The notes beneath the pieces were generated by a model. It saw only the letters and a list, made by a program, of their open reading frames with translations, ran no database searches and was not told where the DNA came from. From Thioalkalivibrio sp. ALE31 (GTDB taxonomy: Bacteria > Pseudomonadota > Gammaproteobacteria > Ectothiorhodospirales > Ectothiorhodospiraceae): 64,000 bases of DNA. The stretch is from the NCBI RefSeq assembly GCF_000377405.1, contig NZ_KB905024.1, positions 186,001 through 250,000 of the forward strand. Reading direction: 5' to 3'. The translations under genes were made by a program, and so were the position numbers. Position 1 is the stretch's first letter. Each line of letters opens with the position of its first letter. This document shows, in pieces, positions 34,172 to 47,281 of this stretch.

Positions 34172-34417
34172 ACGCGGTCCATTCCGGTCGGCCGAAACCT
34201 GTGGATAACCTGGGTGCAACGCCGGTATGGATTCGTGGAAAAATTCGACGGCCAAACTGTCCACAGGTTGGCAACAGGCTTCACAGAGGTATCGGCAGCC
34301 CCTGGAATCTTATCAAGTTGCTGATTAAAAAGAATGTATAGGGTTTTCTTCACAGGGAAGTCGGCCTCTTATTATCACTAGATGAATATCTAAACAGACT
34401 AGATACAGGACATCGCC
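34172..34417. other. oriC: Candidate replication origin oriC (dnaA-dnaN intergenic region)
   Basis: The 246-base gap between dnaA and dnaN has one perfect DnaA box on the minus strand (TGTGGATAA, 34200-34208). Two near matches are CGTGGAAAA at 34234-34242 (7 of 9) and CTGTCCACA at 34258-34266 (7 of 9). AT-rich stretches at 34307-34354 and 34366-34410 could be the unwinding region, unusual in this GC-rich sequence. The dnaA-dnaN gap is a common origin position in gammaproteobacteria. No ter or other origin candidate is seen in the window, but activity is not shown by sequence alone. Confidence 0.65.
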
Positions 34418-35521
34418 ATGGAACTGTCTTTCAATCGCGAGACGATGACCGAAGCGCTGCAACGGATTGTGGGCGCGGCCGAGAAACGATTGACGATGCC
34501 CATTCTCGGGAACGTGCGCCTGCGCCCGGATGACCATGGCGCGATCCGGATGGACACCACCGATCTCGAACTCGCTTGGCAGGCCGGCGCCGAGGGCGCA
34601 ATTCCCGGGGAGTGCGATGTCACGGTCTCGGTTCGCAAGCTGCTCGACGTGGTCAAGGCCGCACCGGCCGACAGCGAGATTCGCGCGAAGGTCGAGGGCG
34701 AACGCATGACGGTCGGTTTCGGAGGCTCGCGCTTCAGTCTGGCCACGCTCCCGGGGGCAGATTTTCCCGACTGGGAGGCGCGTGGGTCCGAGGCCGTGCT
34801 GGATGTGCCGCAGAATCGGCTACGCCGATTGCTCGAGGCCACGATGTTCTCCATGGCTCAGCAGGACGTGCGCTACTACCTGCAAGGGCTCCTGCTGGTG
34901 GCCAGTGGCAACAGCCTGCGTGCGGTAGCCACGGATGGCCATCGGCTGGCGCTGGCCGAGGTGGAGCTGGAGCAGCCGGTGGAGGAGCGAATCGAACGTA
35001 TCGTGCCGCGCAAGGCCGTCGCCGAGCTGCGGCGCAACCTGGCCGATGACGACACGTCGGTGCGCATCGGCTTCGGGGAAGACCAGGTGGTGTTCGAACT
35101 CGGCAGCGCGGTGTTGCGCAGCAAGGTGATCGAAGGACGGTTCCCGGACTACGAACGGGTGATCCCGGCGGATCTGCCGGCGACCCTGCGGGTGGACCGC
35201 GAGATCCTGAAGCAGGCACTTGGGCGCGTCGCGATTGTGGCAAGCGACAAGTATCGGGGCGTGCGGATGGTGCTGGGCGAGAGCGGGTGTCAGGTCATGA
35301 CCCATAACGCCGATCGTGAAGAGGCCCAGGAGTCGGTGGAGGCGGAATACGACGGGGGCCCGATGGAGATCGGGTTCAACCTGGGCTACCTCGCGGATGT
35401 GCTGAATGTGCTGGAGACCGACCAGGTGCGGATCGGGCTGCGCGACGGCAACTCGTCCATCCTGATCCAGGCGGAACCGCCGGGCGGGGCACGCTACGTC
35501 GTCATGCCGATGCGGCTCTAG
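34418..35521 (+). CDS. dnaN: DNA polymerase III beta subunit (sliding clamp) DnaN
   Basis: Ring-shaped dimer that tethers polymerases to DNA. The 367-residue protein has the three repeated clamp folds, starting MELSFNRETMTEALQRIVGAAEKR and ending GGARYVVMPMRL, the standard C-terminus. The stop TAG lies at the left edge of the MITE-like element (35521). The ribosome site AGGA lies close upstream of the ATG. The normal dnaN-recF adjacency is broken by the element. Confidence 0.97.
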   Translation: MELSFNRETMTEALQRIVGAAEKRLTMPILGNVRLRPDDHGAIRMDTTDLELAWQAGAEGAIPGECDVTVSVRKLLDVVKAAPADSEIRAKVEGERMTVGFGGSRFSLATLPGADFPDWEARGSEAVLDVPQNRLRRLLEATMFSMAQQDVRYYLQGLLLVASGNSLRAVATDGHRLALAEVELEQPVEERIERIVPRKAVAELRRNLADDDTSVRIGFGEDQVVFELGSAVLRSKVIEGRFPDYERVIPADLPATLRVDREILKQALGRVAIVASDKYRGVRMVLGESGCQVMTHNADREEAQESVEAEYDGGPMEIGFNLGYLADVLNVLETDQVRIGLRDGNSSILIQAEPPGGARYVVMPMRL

Positions 35522-35830
35522 GGAAACACCGATCCATGTATACGCTCGCGTTGGTATCCCGGGTTTTCCGAGACCGGACGCGTCGTGCATCGGCTAGTTC
35601 TACCCGCCCGTTTCTGATGGATTCGGGGCGCAACGCAGGATCGGGGAACAGGGGGCGCCAACCTCGCAACCGAATCAACGAAGGGGCTCGGCCGCTCGTT
35701 TTTAATGACAACGGGCGCGCGCACGGCGTTGCGGCTCACCTGTAGCAGAATGACTGCACGGCCGTCGCAGCGCATTAAACGCACGCAAAAGCGACTCGAG
35801 CGCGAGCGTGTCGATGAATTCGTGTTTCCG
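35521..35830. mobile_element. MITE-like element, copy 2 (between dnaN and recF)
   Basis: 310-base non-coding block with outer ends GGGAAACACCGATCC and its imperfect reverse complement (right end CGTGTTTCCG). The terminal repeats of about 30 bp match at roughly three quarters of positions. TA flanks it on both sides (35519-35520 and 35831-35832). It shares with copies 1 and 3 the segment AAACGCACGCAAAAGCGACTC near the right end and the AACGCAGGATCGG region. No coding frame is credible. It separates dnaN from recF. Confidence 0.85.
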
Positions 35831-35845
35831 TAGGCTGGAGGTTGT

Positions 35846-39482
<3,637 letters not shown>

Positions 39483-39517
39483 CGGGCCCCGCCTCGCCCC
39501 GAATGTAGCCCCTGCGC

Positions 39518-40033
39518 ATGGAGGTCCTGGCTGTCATCCTCACGCTGGTGGTCCTGAGCCTCGTCGGCTTCCGGCTGCACACCCACCTGGCAATCCACGA
39601 ACGCCGGGTCGTCTCCGCCTGGAATCGCCTGGACACACTGCTTACGCAACGCAACGGCCTCCTGCACATGATGGGATTGGCCGACCCCGATCCGCTCGTC
39701 GACGTCCAGACCGCCCTGCGTGCGCAGGAGGCTGCCCGACGCCGCGGCGATCTCCCCGCGCTGGCCCGAACCGAGCGCAGCATTCGAGCCACGTGGGACA
39801 CCTATCTGTATGAATTATCGGAAGAAAAAGAATCTGCACCGGTCTTTTCCGGGCGTACCCCGGAACGGGTCGCAGCCCTGGATCAGGCCATTACCGACGC
39901 ACTCGCGCGATACAACGCCGCTGTAGCCGACTTTTCCGCCCTGCGCAGGCACTGGGCCCTGGGTCCCCTGGCGCGTCTCGCGGGCTATCAAACCTTCGAT
40001 CCCATCGGACCCCCACCGGACACCTCGGCCTGA
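39518..40033 (+). CDS. LemA-like membrane-anchored protein
   Basis: 171-residue protein with one N-terminal membrane helix (about 3-20, VLAVILTLVVLSLVGFRL) followed by helical sequence. The pattern RVVSAWNRLDTLLTQRNGL with a later ALARYNAAVADFSALR and GYQTF resembles LemA family proteins, in which a W-x-L-D motif and an R-Y-N element recur. The similarity is partial and the function of LemA proteins is not settled. It starts 35 bases after gyrB on the same strand and may be co-transcribed. Confidence 0.55.
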   Translation: MEVLAVILTLVVLSLVGFRLHTHLAIHERRVVSAWNRLDTLLTQRNGLLHMMGLADPDPLVDVQTALRAQEAARRRGDLPALARTERSIRATWDTYLYELSEEKESAPVFSGRTPERVAALDQAITDALARYNAAVADFSALRRHWALGPLARLAGYQTFDPIGPPPDTSA

Positions 40034-40162
40034 ACCGGCTTGCATCCCCAGGGGGAACACCCTCCCGGGGATGCGGTCCGAATGGCATAATCCGCAGGCA
40101 GTCGCGCCCGTATGTTCTGACCGGTTCGCGCGACCCTGGCTCACCCGACCCCTGGAGAGACC

Positions 40163-42211
40163 GTGTCCAATCCCCTGCTGCAGACCGACCGGCTGCCCGC
40201 CTTCCGCTCCATTGAACCCGAACACGTGCTGCCGGCGGTGGAAACCGTGCTGGTCGAGAATCGAACCGAGATCGACCGTCTCGTGGAAGCGGCCGGAGAC
40301 CAGCCGAGCTGGGATTCGCTGATCCGACCACTGCAGGAACTGGATGCCCGTCTGGATGCCGTCTGGTCCCCGGTCGGCCACCTGAACGCCGTGATGAACG
40401 GCCCCGCGATCCGCGAGGCCTACAACGCCAGCCTGCCCCTGCTTTCCGACTATGGCAGCTGGGTTTCGCAGCATCAGGGACTGTACCGCGCCGTCCGTAC
40501 CCTGGCCGACAGCGAAGAATATGGAGATCTCCCGGCCCCCCGGCGCAAGGTCCTGGACGACATGCTGCGCGATTTTCATCTCAGCGGCGTGGACCTTCCC
40601 GAGCCCCAGCGCGACCGGCTGCGCGCGATCAACGCCCGGTTGTCCGAGCTCACTGCTCGTTTCGAGGAGAATGTGCTCGATGCCACCCAGGCATGGGCCT
40701 GGCAGACCGATGATCCCGCGGCCCTGGCGGGCATCCCCGAGTCGGATCGCGCCATGCTGGCCCAGAACGCCCGTGACCATGATCAGTCGGGCTTCGTCGT
40801 CACCCTCGACATCCCGAGTTATCTCGCGGTGATGACCCATGCCGAGGATCGCGGGCTGCGTTACCGGGTTTATGAGGCCTTCACCACGCGAGCCTCCGAT
40901 CGCGGGCCGGGGGCCGGCAACCATGACAACTCCGAGATCATGGTCGAGATCCTGCAGCTGCGCGCGGAAAAGGCAGCCCTGACGGGCTTCGCCCACTATG
41001 CCGAGCGTTCGCTGGCGACCAAGATGGCCACCAGCGCCGAACAGGTCGAAGGGTTCCTGCTGGATCTTGCCCACCGCGCACGCCCCCGGGCGGAACGCGA
41101 CCTCGAGGAATTGCAGAGCTTTGCGCGGGACGAGCTCGATCTGGAGACCCTGGAGGCCTGGGACATGGCCTTCGCCGCGGAGAAGATGCGCGAACGGCGC
41201 CTGGGCCTGAGCCAGGAGATGCTGAAGCCCTATTTCCCCGCCGACCAGGCCGTGAACGGCCTGTTCGGCCTGGTCCAGCGCCTGTTCCAGGTCCGCTTCG
41301 AGCCCGACGACAGCGTCGAGACCTGGCATGACGATGTCCGCTTTTACCGTATTTTTGACGCGAAGGGCGCGGAACGCGCCGGCTTCTACTTCGATCTATA
41401 CGCACGCAAGAACAAGCGCGGCGGCGCCTGGATGGATGTCTGCCGCAACCGCTTTGTCTCGGGTGATCGCGCCCAACTGCCGGTCGCGTACATGACCTGC
41501 AACTCCACCCCTCCGGTGGACGGCAAGGCCGCCCTGTTCACCCATGACGAGGTGATCACCCTGTTCCACGAATTCGGGCATGGACTCCACCACATGCTGA
41601 CCCGCGTCGACGAACCGGACATCGCCGGCATCAACGGGGTCGAGTGGGATGCGGTGGAACTCCCCAGCCAGTTCATGGAGAACTGGTGCTGGGAGCGCGA
41701 GGCCCTGGACCTGTTTGCCCGTCACCACGAGACCGGGGAGGCGATGCCCGAGGACCTCTACCAGCGTCTTCTGGGCACGCGTCACTTCCATGCCGCCCTG
41801 CAGCTGCTGCGCCAGGTCGAGTTTTCCCTGTTCGATATGCGCCTGCACGCCGGTCCGCCCCCGGGCGACGCGGCCGCCATCCAGCACCTGCTGGAGGCGG
41901 TTCGGGAAGAGATCGCGGTGGTGCATCCGCCGGAATTCAACCGCTTCGCCCACGGCTTTGGCCACATCTTCGCCGGCGGCTATGCCGCTGGCTATTACAG
42001 CTACAAGTGGGCCGAGGTCCTGTCCGCGGACGCCTTTGGCCGCTTCGAGGAAGAGGGCCTGTTCTCCCCGGAAGTCGGCGCCGCCTACCTGCACGAGATC
42101 CTCGAGGCGGGAGCCTCACGGCCCGCCGCTGATTCCTTCCGGGCGTTCCGGGGTCGTGATCCCGAGATCGATGCCCTGTTGCGCCACAGCGGCCTGGAGG
42201 ACGCCGCGTGA
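40163..42211 (+). CDS. prlC: Oligopeptidase A PrlC (M3 metallopeptidase)
   Basis: Zinc peptidase that degrades signal peptides and other oligopeptides in the cytoplasm. The 682-residue protein has the zinc motif HEFGH at 469-473 (LFHEFGHGLHHML) with the downstream Glu in VEWDAVELPSQFMENW, and YYSYKWAEVLSADAF near the end. Length matches E. coli PrlC (680). Its stop overlaps the start of xthA by 4 bases (GTGA), so the two are translationally coupled. Confidence 0.96.
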   Translation: MSNPLLQTDRLPAFRSIEPEHVLPAVETVLVENRTEIDRLVEAAGDQPSWDSLIRPLQELDARLDAVWSPVGHLNAVMNGPAIREAYNASLPLLSDYGSWVSQHQGLYRAVRTLADSEEYGDLPAPRRKVLDDMLRDFHLSGVDLPEPQRDRLRAINARLSELTARFEENVLDATQAWAWQTDDPAALAGIPESDRAMLAQNARDHDQSGFVVTLDIPSYLAVMTHAEDRGLRYRVYEAFTTRASDRGPGAGNHDNSEIMVEILQLRAEKAALTGFAHYAERSLATKMATSAEQVEGFLLDLAHRARPRAERDLEELQSFARDELDLETLEAWDMAFAAEKMRERRLGLSQEMLKPYFPADQAVNGLFGLVQRLFQVRFEPDDSVETWHDDVRFYRIFDAKGAERAGFYFDLYARKNKRGGAWMDVCRNRFVSGDRAQLPVAYMTCNSTPPVDGKAALFTHDEVITLFHEFGHGLHHMLTRVDEPDIAGINGVEWDAVELPSQFMENWCWEREALDLFARHHETGEAMPEDLYQRLLGTRHFHAALQLLRQVEFSLFDMRLHAGPPPGDAAAIQHLLEAVREEIAVVHPPEFNRFAHGFGHIFAGGYAAGYYSYKWAEVLSADAFGRFEEEGLFSPEVGAAYLHEILEAGASRPAADSFRAFRGRDPEIDALLRHSGLEDAA

Positions 42212-42975
42212 AGATCGCCAGCTGGAACGTCAATTCGCTGAAGGTGCGCCTGCCGCAGGTGCTCGAGTGGCTCTCGAGCTCGCGCACCGACATCCTGGCG
42301 CTGCAGGAAACCAAGCTGACCGATGAGAACTTCCCCGTGGCCGCCATTCAGGATGCCGGCTACCAGGTGGTGTACTCGGGCCAGAAGACCTACAACGGCG
42401 TGGCGATCCTGTCGCGCACCGAGGCGACCGAGGTCGTCACCGATCCGCCCGGGCTCGAGGATGCCCAGCGCCGTATCCTGGCCGCCACCATCGGCGACAT
42501 CCGCGTGGTCAACCTGTACGTGGTCAATGGCGAGAACGTGGGCACCGAGAAATACGCCTACAAGCTCGACTGGCTGGCACGCATGCGCGACTGGCTGGCC
42601 GACGAGATCGCCCGGCATCCGAATCTGGTGGTTCTGGGCGACTTCAACATTGCCCCCGACGATCGTGATGTCCACGACCCCGAGGCCTGGCACGAACGCA
42701 TCCTCTGCTCCACGCCCGAACGTGAGGCCCTGGCAGCCCTCACCGGTCTGGGCCTGGTCGATACCTTCCGCGCCTTCGACCAGCCGGAGGCGGAGTTCTC
42801 CTGGTTCGACTATCGCGCCGCGTCGTTCCGCCGCAACCGCGGTCTGCGGATCGACCTGGTCCTGGCCAGCGCGCCACTGCAGGCGCGCCTGCAGGCCGCC
42901 GGCATCGATCGCGAACCGCGCTCCTGGGAGCGTCCTTCCGACCATGCCCCGGTCTGGGCGGAATTCTCCGACTAG
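42208..42975 (+). CDS. xthA: Exodeoxyribonuclease III XthA
   Basis: AP endonuclease and 3'-5' exonuclease of base excision repair. The 255-residue protein carries the family motifs: KIASWNVNSLKVRL, LQETKLTDENFP, VNLYVVNG, LGDFNIAPDDRDVHDP, GLVDTFR and LRIDLVLAS. The final DHAPVW has the catalytic Asp-His pair. It starts with a GTG overlapping the prlC stop. Similar to the Mg-dependent XthA of Gram-negative bacteria rather than ExoA of Gram-positives. Confidence 0.96.
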   Translation: MKIASWNVNSLKVRLPQVLEWLSSSRTDILALQETKLTDENFPVAAIQDAGYQVVYSGQKTYNGVAILSRTEATEVVTDPPGLEDAQRRILAATIGDIRVVNLYVVNGENVGTEKYAYKLDWLARMRDWLADEIARHPNLVVLGDFNIAPDDRDVHDPEAWHERILCSTPEREALAALTGLGLVDTFRAFDQPEAEFSWFDYRAASFRRNRGLRIDLVLASAPLQARLQAAGIDREPRSWERPSDHAPVWAEFSD

Positions 42976-43017
42976 CCGAGACCCCTCACCGGCCCGCCTG
43001 ACCACTGGGAGCGACCC

Positions 43018-44481
43018 GTGAAGTACAAGGATCTGCGTGATTTCATCGACGGCCTCGAACAGCGCGGCGAGCTGCGTCGCATCACCCGCGAGGTGGACCC
43101 GAACCTCGAGATGACCGAGATCGCCGACCGCGTCTTGCGCGCTGGCGGCCCGGCCCTGTTGTTCGAGAACCCCACCGGATCCGACATCCCGGTTCTGGCC
43201 AATCTCTTCGGTACTCCCGAGCGGGTAGCCATGGGTATGGGCGAGGACTCGGTCGAGGCCCTGCGTGAGGTGGGACGTCTGCTCGCCTTCCTCAAACAGC
43301 CGGATCCGCCCAAGGGATTAAAGGCCGCCTGGGAGCAGTTGCCGGTCTTCCGCAAGGTCCTGGACATGGCCCCGAAGAAGACCCGCGGGGCCGCCTGCCA
43401 GCGCCATGTGATCGAAGGCGACGCGGTCGACCTGTCGACCCTCCCGGTGCAGACCTGCTGGCCCGGGGACGCCGGGCCACTGATCACCTGGGGCCTGGTG
43501 GTCACGCGCGGCCCCGAGAAGTCACGCCAGAACCTGGGCATCTATCGCCAGCAGGTGATCGGTCGCAACCGGTTGATCATGCGCTGGTTGTCGCATCGTG
43601 GCGGCGCGCTGGATTTCCAGGAGTGGACCCGCGCCCATCCCGGAGAACCGTTTCCGATTGCCGTAGCCCTGGGCGCCGACCCCGCTACCATCCTCGGCGC
43701 CGTGACCCCGGTGCCCGACACCCTGTCGGAATATGCCTTTGCCGGCCTGCTGCGTGGCAGCCGTACGGAGGTTACCCGTTGCATGGGTTCGGACCTCGAG
43801 GTGCCGGCGTCGGCCGAGTTCGTGCTGGAGGGCCATATCCACCCGGGCGACACCGCGCCCGAAGGCCCGTTCGGCGACCATACCGGCTACTACAACGAGG
43901 TCGACGAGTTCCCGGTGTTCACCATTGACCGGATTACCCACCGCGACGACCCGATCTATCACTCCACCTACACCGGCCGCCCCCCAGATGAACCCGCCGT
44001 CCTCGGCGTGGCCCTGAACGAGGTCTTTATCCCGATCCTGCAGAAGCAGTTCCCGGAGATCGTGGACTTCTACCTGCCCCCCGAGGGTTGCTCCTACCGC
44101 CTTGCCGTAGTCTCCATGCGCAAGCAGTACCCGGGCCATGCCAAGCGCGTGATGATGGGCGTGTGGTCGTTCCTGCGTCAGTTCATGTACACCAAATTCG
44201 TGATCGTGGTCGATGACGATGTGAACACCCGCGAATGGAATGACGTGATCTGGGCCATCACCACGCGCATGGACCCGGCGCGGGATACCACGCTGGTCGA
44301 AAACACCCCGATCGACTACCTGGACTTCGCCTCCCCGGTGTCCGGGCTCGGATCGAAGATGGGCATGGACGCCACCTCCAAGTGGCCGGGCGAGACGGAT
44401 CGCGAATGGGGGCGGCCAATCGCCATGGACGAGGCGGTGAAACGCCGGGTTGACGAGATCTGGGATGACCTGGGGTTATGA
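43018..44481 (+). CDS. ubiD: 4-hydroxy-3-polyprenylbenzoate decarboxylase UbiD
   Basis: Decarboxylates the polyprenyl benzoate intermediate of ubiquinone synthesis using prenylated FMN made by UbiX. The 487-residue protein has the family patterns [40 protein letters not shown], and the E-x-P-F-G-D-H region ([15 protein letters not shown]). [28 protein letters not shown] follows. The ATG at 43018 follows a GTG-rich spacer with GGGAG. ubiX is not seen in the window. Confidence 0.96.
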   Translation: MKYKDLRDFIDGLEQRGELRRITREVDPNLEMTEIADRVLRAGGPALLFENPTGSDIPVLANLFGTPERVAMGMGEDSVEALREVGRLLAFLKQPDPPKGLKAAWEQLPVFRKVLDMAPKKTRGAACQRHVIEGDAVDLSTLPVQTCWPGDAGPLITWGLVVTRGPEKSRQNLGIYRQQVIGRNRLIMRWLSHRGGALDFQEWTRAHPGEPFPIAVALGADPATILGAVTPVPDTLSEYAFAGLLRGSRTEVTRCMGSDLEVPASAEFVLEGHIHPGDTAPEGPFGDHTGYYNEVDEFPVFTIDRITHRDDPIYHSTYTGRPPDEPAVLGVALNEVFIPILQKQFPEIVDFYLPPEGCSYRLAVVSMRKQYPGHAKRVMMGVWSFLRQFMYTKFVIVVDDDVNTREWNDVIWAITTRMDPARDTTLVENTPIDYLDFASPVSGLGSKMGMDATSKWPGETDREWGRPIAMDEAVKRRVDEIWDDLGL

Positions 44482-44484
44482 CGC

Positions 44485-45465
44485 GTGAGCCGCCGCGCTG
44501 TCCGGGCCGGTGGCTGGCTGCTGCCGGGCGTGCTGCTGGCTCTGGCCGGCTGTGCCGCCGTCCCGGAGCGTGACTCGATGCGGGCGGACTCAACCCCTGC
44601 AGAGCAAACCCCCACCGCGACCGCGATTGCGCCCGACCGCATCCGCCACTGGCCGGCCGATGCCCCGGCCGCGGTCGTGATCGCCCTGCACAGCTTCCGC
44701 GACCATGCCGGGGCGTATGCCTCCCTCGGTCCGTGGCTGGCCGAACGCGGGTACAGCGTTCACGCCCTGGATCAGCGCGGGCATGGCGCCAGCGAGCCGC
44801 ATGGGCGCTGGCCCGGGATGCAGCCCGTGATCGAGGATGTGGTTGCGATGGTCCATGCCGCCCGCGCGGAGGATCCGGACCGGCCCGTCTTCCTGATGGG
44901 GGAGAGCATGGGGGGCTCGGCCGCACTGGCGAGCCTCGCGACGTATCCGGAACTCGATGTCGCCGGCGTGATCGCGGTGGCCCCGGGCCTGCGTGGCGGC
45001 ATACCCGCGCGCGGGTTCTGGGACGCCGCGGTGCGCACCGGCGAGACCCTGGCCGGGGGCCTGACGCTCACCATCGACCCCGACTACGCCGACAGCCTGG
45101 ACCCCGCCGCGGTGGAGCGATTCGCCAACGACCCGCAGGTCATCCGCCGAGTGCGGTTGGATACCTATGCCGGCGTGGTCTGGCTCGCGCAGTACGCCAC
45201 CGATTACATCCACCACGTGACGGTCCCGGTGGTCTATTTGTGGGGCGAGCAGGACGGGACAATCCTGAAACCCTCGGTATGCGCCGCCGCCCGCGCGCAC
45301 CCCGGGCATCGGGCGGAGGTCTGGACCGAACCGCACTGGCCGCACCTGCTCCTGCACGCCCCGGACTGGCCGACCACCGCCACCCGTCTGGTCGACTGGA
45401 TGCAGCGGGTGACGGACGACGCACCGGGCCCGCGGGTTGCGCGGGCTCCCGCCGCCTGCGACTAG
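44485..45465 (+). CDS. Lipoprotein alpha/beta hydrolase (lysophospholipase/monoacylglycerol-lipase-like)
   Basis: 326-residue alpha/beta hydrolase with a lipoprotein signal: lipobox LAGC puts the acylated Cys at 23 after a hydrophobic stretch (11-22). Catalytic Ser141 lies in GESMGG, the oxyanion strand is ALHSF, and the charge relay is completed by an Asp in GEQDGT and His in EPHWPHLLLH. The motif LDQRGHGASEPHGRW is typical of lysophospholipase/monoacylglycerol lipase-like enzymes. It probably acts on lipids at the inner or outer membrane; the substrate is unknown. It starts at a GTG and lies 3 bases after ubiD. Its TAG overlaps the stop of the convergent gene (CTAG). Confidence 0.8.
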   Translation: MSRRAVRAGGWLLPGVLLALAGCAAVPERDSMRADSTPAEQTPTATAIAPDRIRHWPADAPAAVVIALHSFRDHAGAYASLGPWLAERGYSVHALDQRGHGASEPHGRWPGMQPVIEDVVAMVHAARAEDPDRPVFLMGESMGGSAALASLATYPELDVAGVIAVAPGLRGGIPARGFWDAAVRTGETLAGGLTLTIDPDYADSLDPAAVERFANDPQVIRRVRLDTYAGVVWLAQYATDYIHHVTVPVVYLWGEQDGTILKPSVCAAARAHPGHRAEVWTEPHWPHLLLHAPDWPTTATRLVDWMQRVTDDAPGPRVARAPAACD

Positions 45466-46049
45466 TCGCCCAGGTGGGCGCCATCCTCCGGCGCCGCCGA
45501 CCAGGTCGCGATATCGCGGCCCATCGCCTGTACCGTGCGGCCGAGCACCGAGCACGACCCCTTGAAGCCTCCAAACGCACCGCCACCGGAGAAGCGCCGC
45601 GAGGTAAAGCTGGCCTCTTCCTCACCATCGCTGTAGAGCGTGCCGGCGGCCTCGGTGACCTTGCGATGGCCGATCCAGGCATTGCCGCCACTGACCGCGT
45701 CGGTCAGTTCCACCACCAGTACCTGACCCCCGGCGGAGGGGTCGACGCTCGCCTCGCGTTCGAAGCGCAGGCCCTGGTCGGCGCCATAGTGGGCGATGAA
45801 CTCGGAGAACTGTTCCTCCAGGTTGCACTCCTGACGGATATTGCTGGCGATGGTGGCATCGGCACTGTAGGGCACCGAATGGGCAACCCGGATCACCGGT
45901 GCGTCCGCCGGGACATCCGCGGTCGCGGCCGGGGCGTCGGCCTCGGCCTCCGCCGCGCGGTCGCTGGAATCGGTGGAACGGGTCTCGTTGGAGGCACAGC
46001 CTGTCGCGAGCAGCAGGCCGGCCCCGGCCGCAATCAGCAAATGACGCAT
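45462..46049 (-). CDS. Hypothetical lipoprotein
   Basis: 195-residue protein of unknown family. The lipobox ATGC puts the lipidated Cys at 18 after MRHLLIAAGAGLLLATG. A low-complexity Ala/Asp/Glu linker (25-50) follows, then a globular domain of about 140 residues with three Cys (NIRQECNLEEQF, GSCSVLG). The C-terminal half has the pattern WIGHRKVTEAAGTLYSDGEEEASFTSRRFSGGG. AGGGAA precedes the ATG at 46049. It is convergent with the hydrolase at 44485 and shares a CTAG at the stop codons. Function unknown. Confidence 0.8.
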   Translation of the reverse strand: MRHLLIAAGAGLLLATGCASNETRSTDSSDRAAEAEADAPAATADVPADAPVIRVAHSVPYSADATIASNIRQECNLEEQFSEFIAHYGADQGLRFEREASVDPSAGGQVLVVELTDAVSGGNAWIGHRKVTEAAGTLYSDGEEEASFTSRRFSGGGAFGGFKGSCSVLGRTVQAMGRDIATWSAAPEDGAHLGD

Positions 46050-46227
46050 GGCATTCCCTTGTCGTTTTTGTGGAACGCACCTGATTCTGCCCAACCCGCT
46101 CGCGGGGCGAAACCCCCAGGGCTGGTTCCCGCGAGATCTCCATCCGGGCCACCCGGCGGGATTGCGGTTGCTTGCGTTCCGTTTGCTACTGGCGAGAATG
46201 ATCGGCTTTCCGCGACCGGGGGTTTCC

Positions 46228-47256
46228 ATGGCGTTCGATGTCACCATTCAGCCCAGTGGCCACGTGTTCGAGGTCGAGGACGACGAGACCGTCCTCGAGG
46301 CCGCCCTGCGCCAGGGCTATGCGTTTCCCTACGGCTGCCGCAATGGCGCCTGCGGCTCCTGCAAGGGGCGGGTCCTGCAGGGCGAAGTCGATCACGGACC
46401 GACCCGGCCGCAGGGCATCACCGACGCCGAACTGGCCGACGGCATGGCCCTGTTCTGCCAGGCCGTCCCGGTGGACGATCTGGAGATCGAGGTGCGCGAG
46501 ATCGGCGCCGCCCGGGATATCGTCGTCAAGACCCTGCCGTGCCGTGTGGCGGAGCTGAACCGCCTCGCGGACGATGTGATGGAGCTGCGCCTGCAGCTAC
46601 CGGCCACCGAACGCCTGCAGTTCCTGGCCGGGCAGTATCTGGACGTGCTGCTGAAGGGCGGCGACCGCCGCAGCTACTCGCTCGCCAACGCCCCGCATGA
46701 CGATGCCCAGCTGGTTCTACACGTGCGGCAGATGCCGGGCGGGCGTTTCTCCACCATGGTGTTCGAGGAGCTCAAGCCCAAGGCCCTGCTGCGCATCGAG
46801 GGCCCGCTCGGCAGTTTCTTCGTCGACGAGGAATCGCCGCGGCCGCGCCTGTTCGTCGGCGGCGGCACCGGTTTCGGACCGCTGAAGGGTATGTTGGATC
46901 ACCTGGCCGCGGAGGGGCTGGATCGGCCGCACCACCTGTTCTGGGGCGCGCGCGCGGCGGAAGGCATCTATGCCCCGGACTGGCTCACCCGAATGACGGA
47001 CGAGCACGCCGAGTATTTCCGCTTCACGCCGGTCCTGTCCGATACCCCGGCCGAGACGGCCGCCGGTTTTGCCGCGGTCAGCGGCTGGCCGCACGACGCG
47101 GTGCTCGCTGAATATCCGGACCTGTCCGGCTTCGACGTCTACATGGCCGGGCCTCCGGCCATGATCCACGCCGCCCGCGAGGCCTTCCGCGCCGCCGGCC
47201 TGCCGCAGGAGCAGCTCTACTACGACAGCTTCGAGCCCGCCACCCCGGCCGAGTAA
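46228..47256 (+). CDS. NAD(P)H-dependent 2Fe-2S flavoreductase (CDP-6-deoxy-glucoseen reductase-like)
   Basis: 342-residue electron-transfer protein. The N-terminal plant-type ferredoxin domain has the cluster ligands Cys37, Cys42, Cys45 and Cys77 (YGCRNGACGSCKG...LFCQAV). An FAD domain follows (RRSYSLANAP at about 151-160, GRFSTMVFEELK), then an NAD(P) domain (GGGTGFGPLKGML, WGARAAEGIY, MAGPPAMIHAAREAF). The ATG at 46228 has GGGGG just upstream. Genes of this family often lie near ubiD, and it may deliver electrons to an oxygenase or to UbiX/UbiD-linked steps, but that is inference. Confidence 0.85.
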   Translation: MAFDVTIQPSGHVFEVEDDETVLEAALRQGYAFPYGCRNGACGSCKGRVLQGEVDHGPTRPQGITDAELADGMALFCQAVPVDDLEIEVREIGAARDIVVKTLPCRVAELNRLADDVMELRLQLPATERLQFLAGQYLDVLLKGGDRRSYSLANAPHDDAQLVLHVRQMPGGRFSTMVFEELKPKALLRIEGPLGSFFVDEESPRPRLFVGGGTGFGPLKGMLDHLAAEGLDRPHHLFWGARAAEGIYAPDWLTRMTDEHAEYFRFTPVLSDTPAETAAGFAAVSGWPHDAVLAEYPDLSGFDVYMAGPPAMIHAAREAFRAAGLPQEQLYYDSFEPATPAE

Positions 47257-47281
47257 ATTCGCCGGCGTTCGCAGGGCTTGT

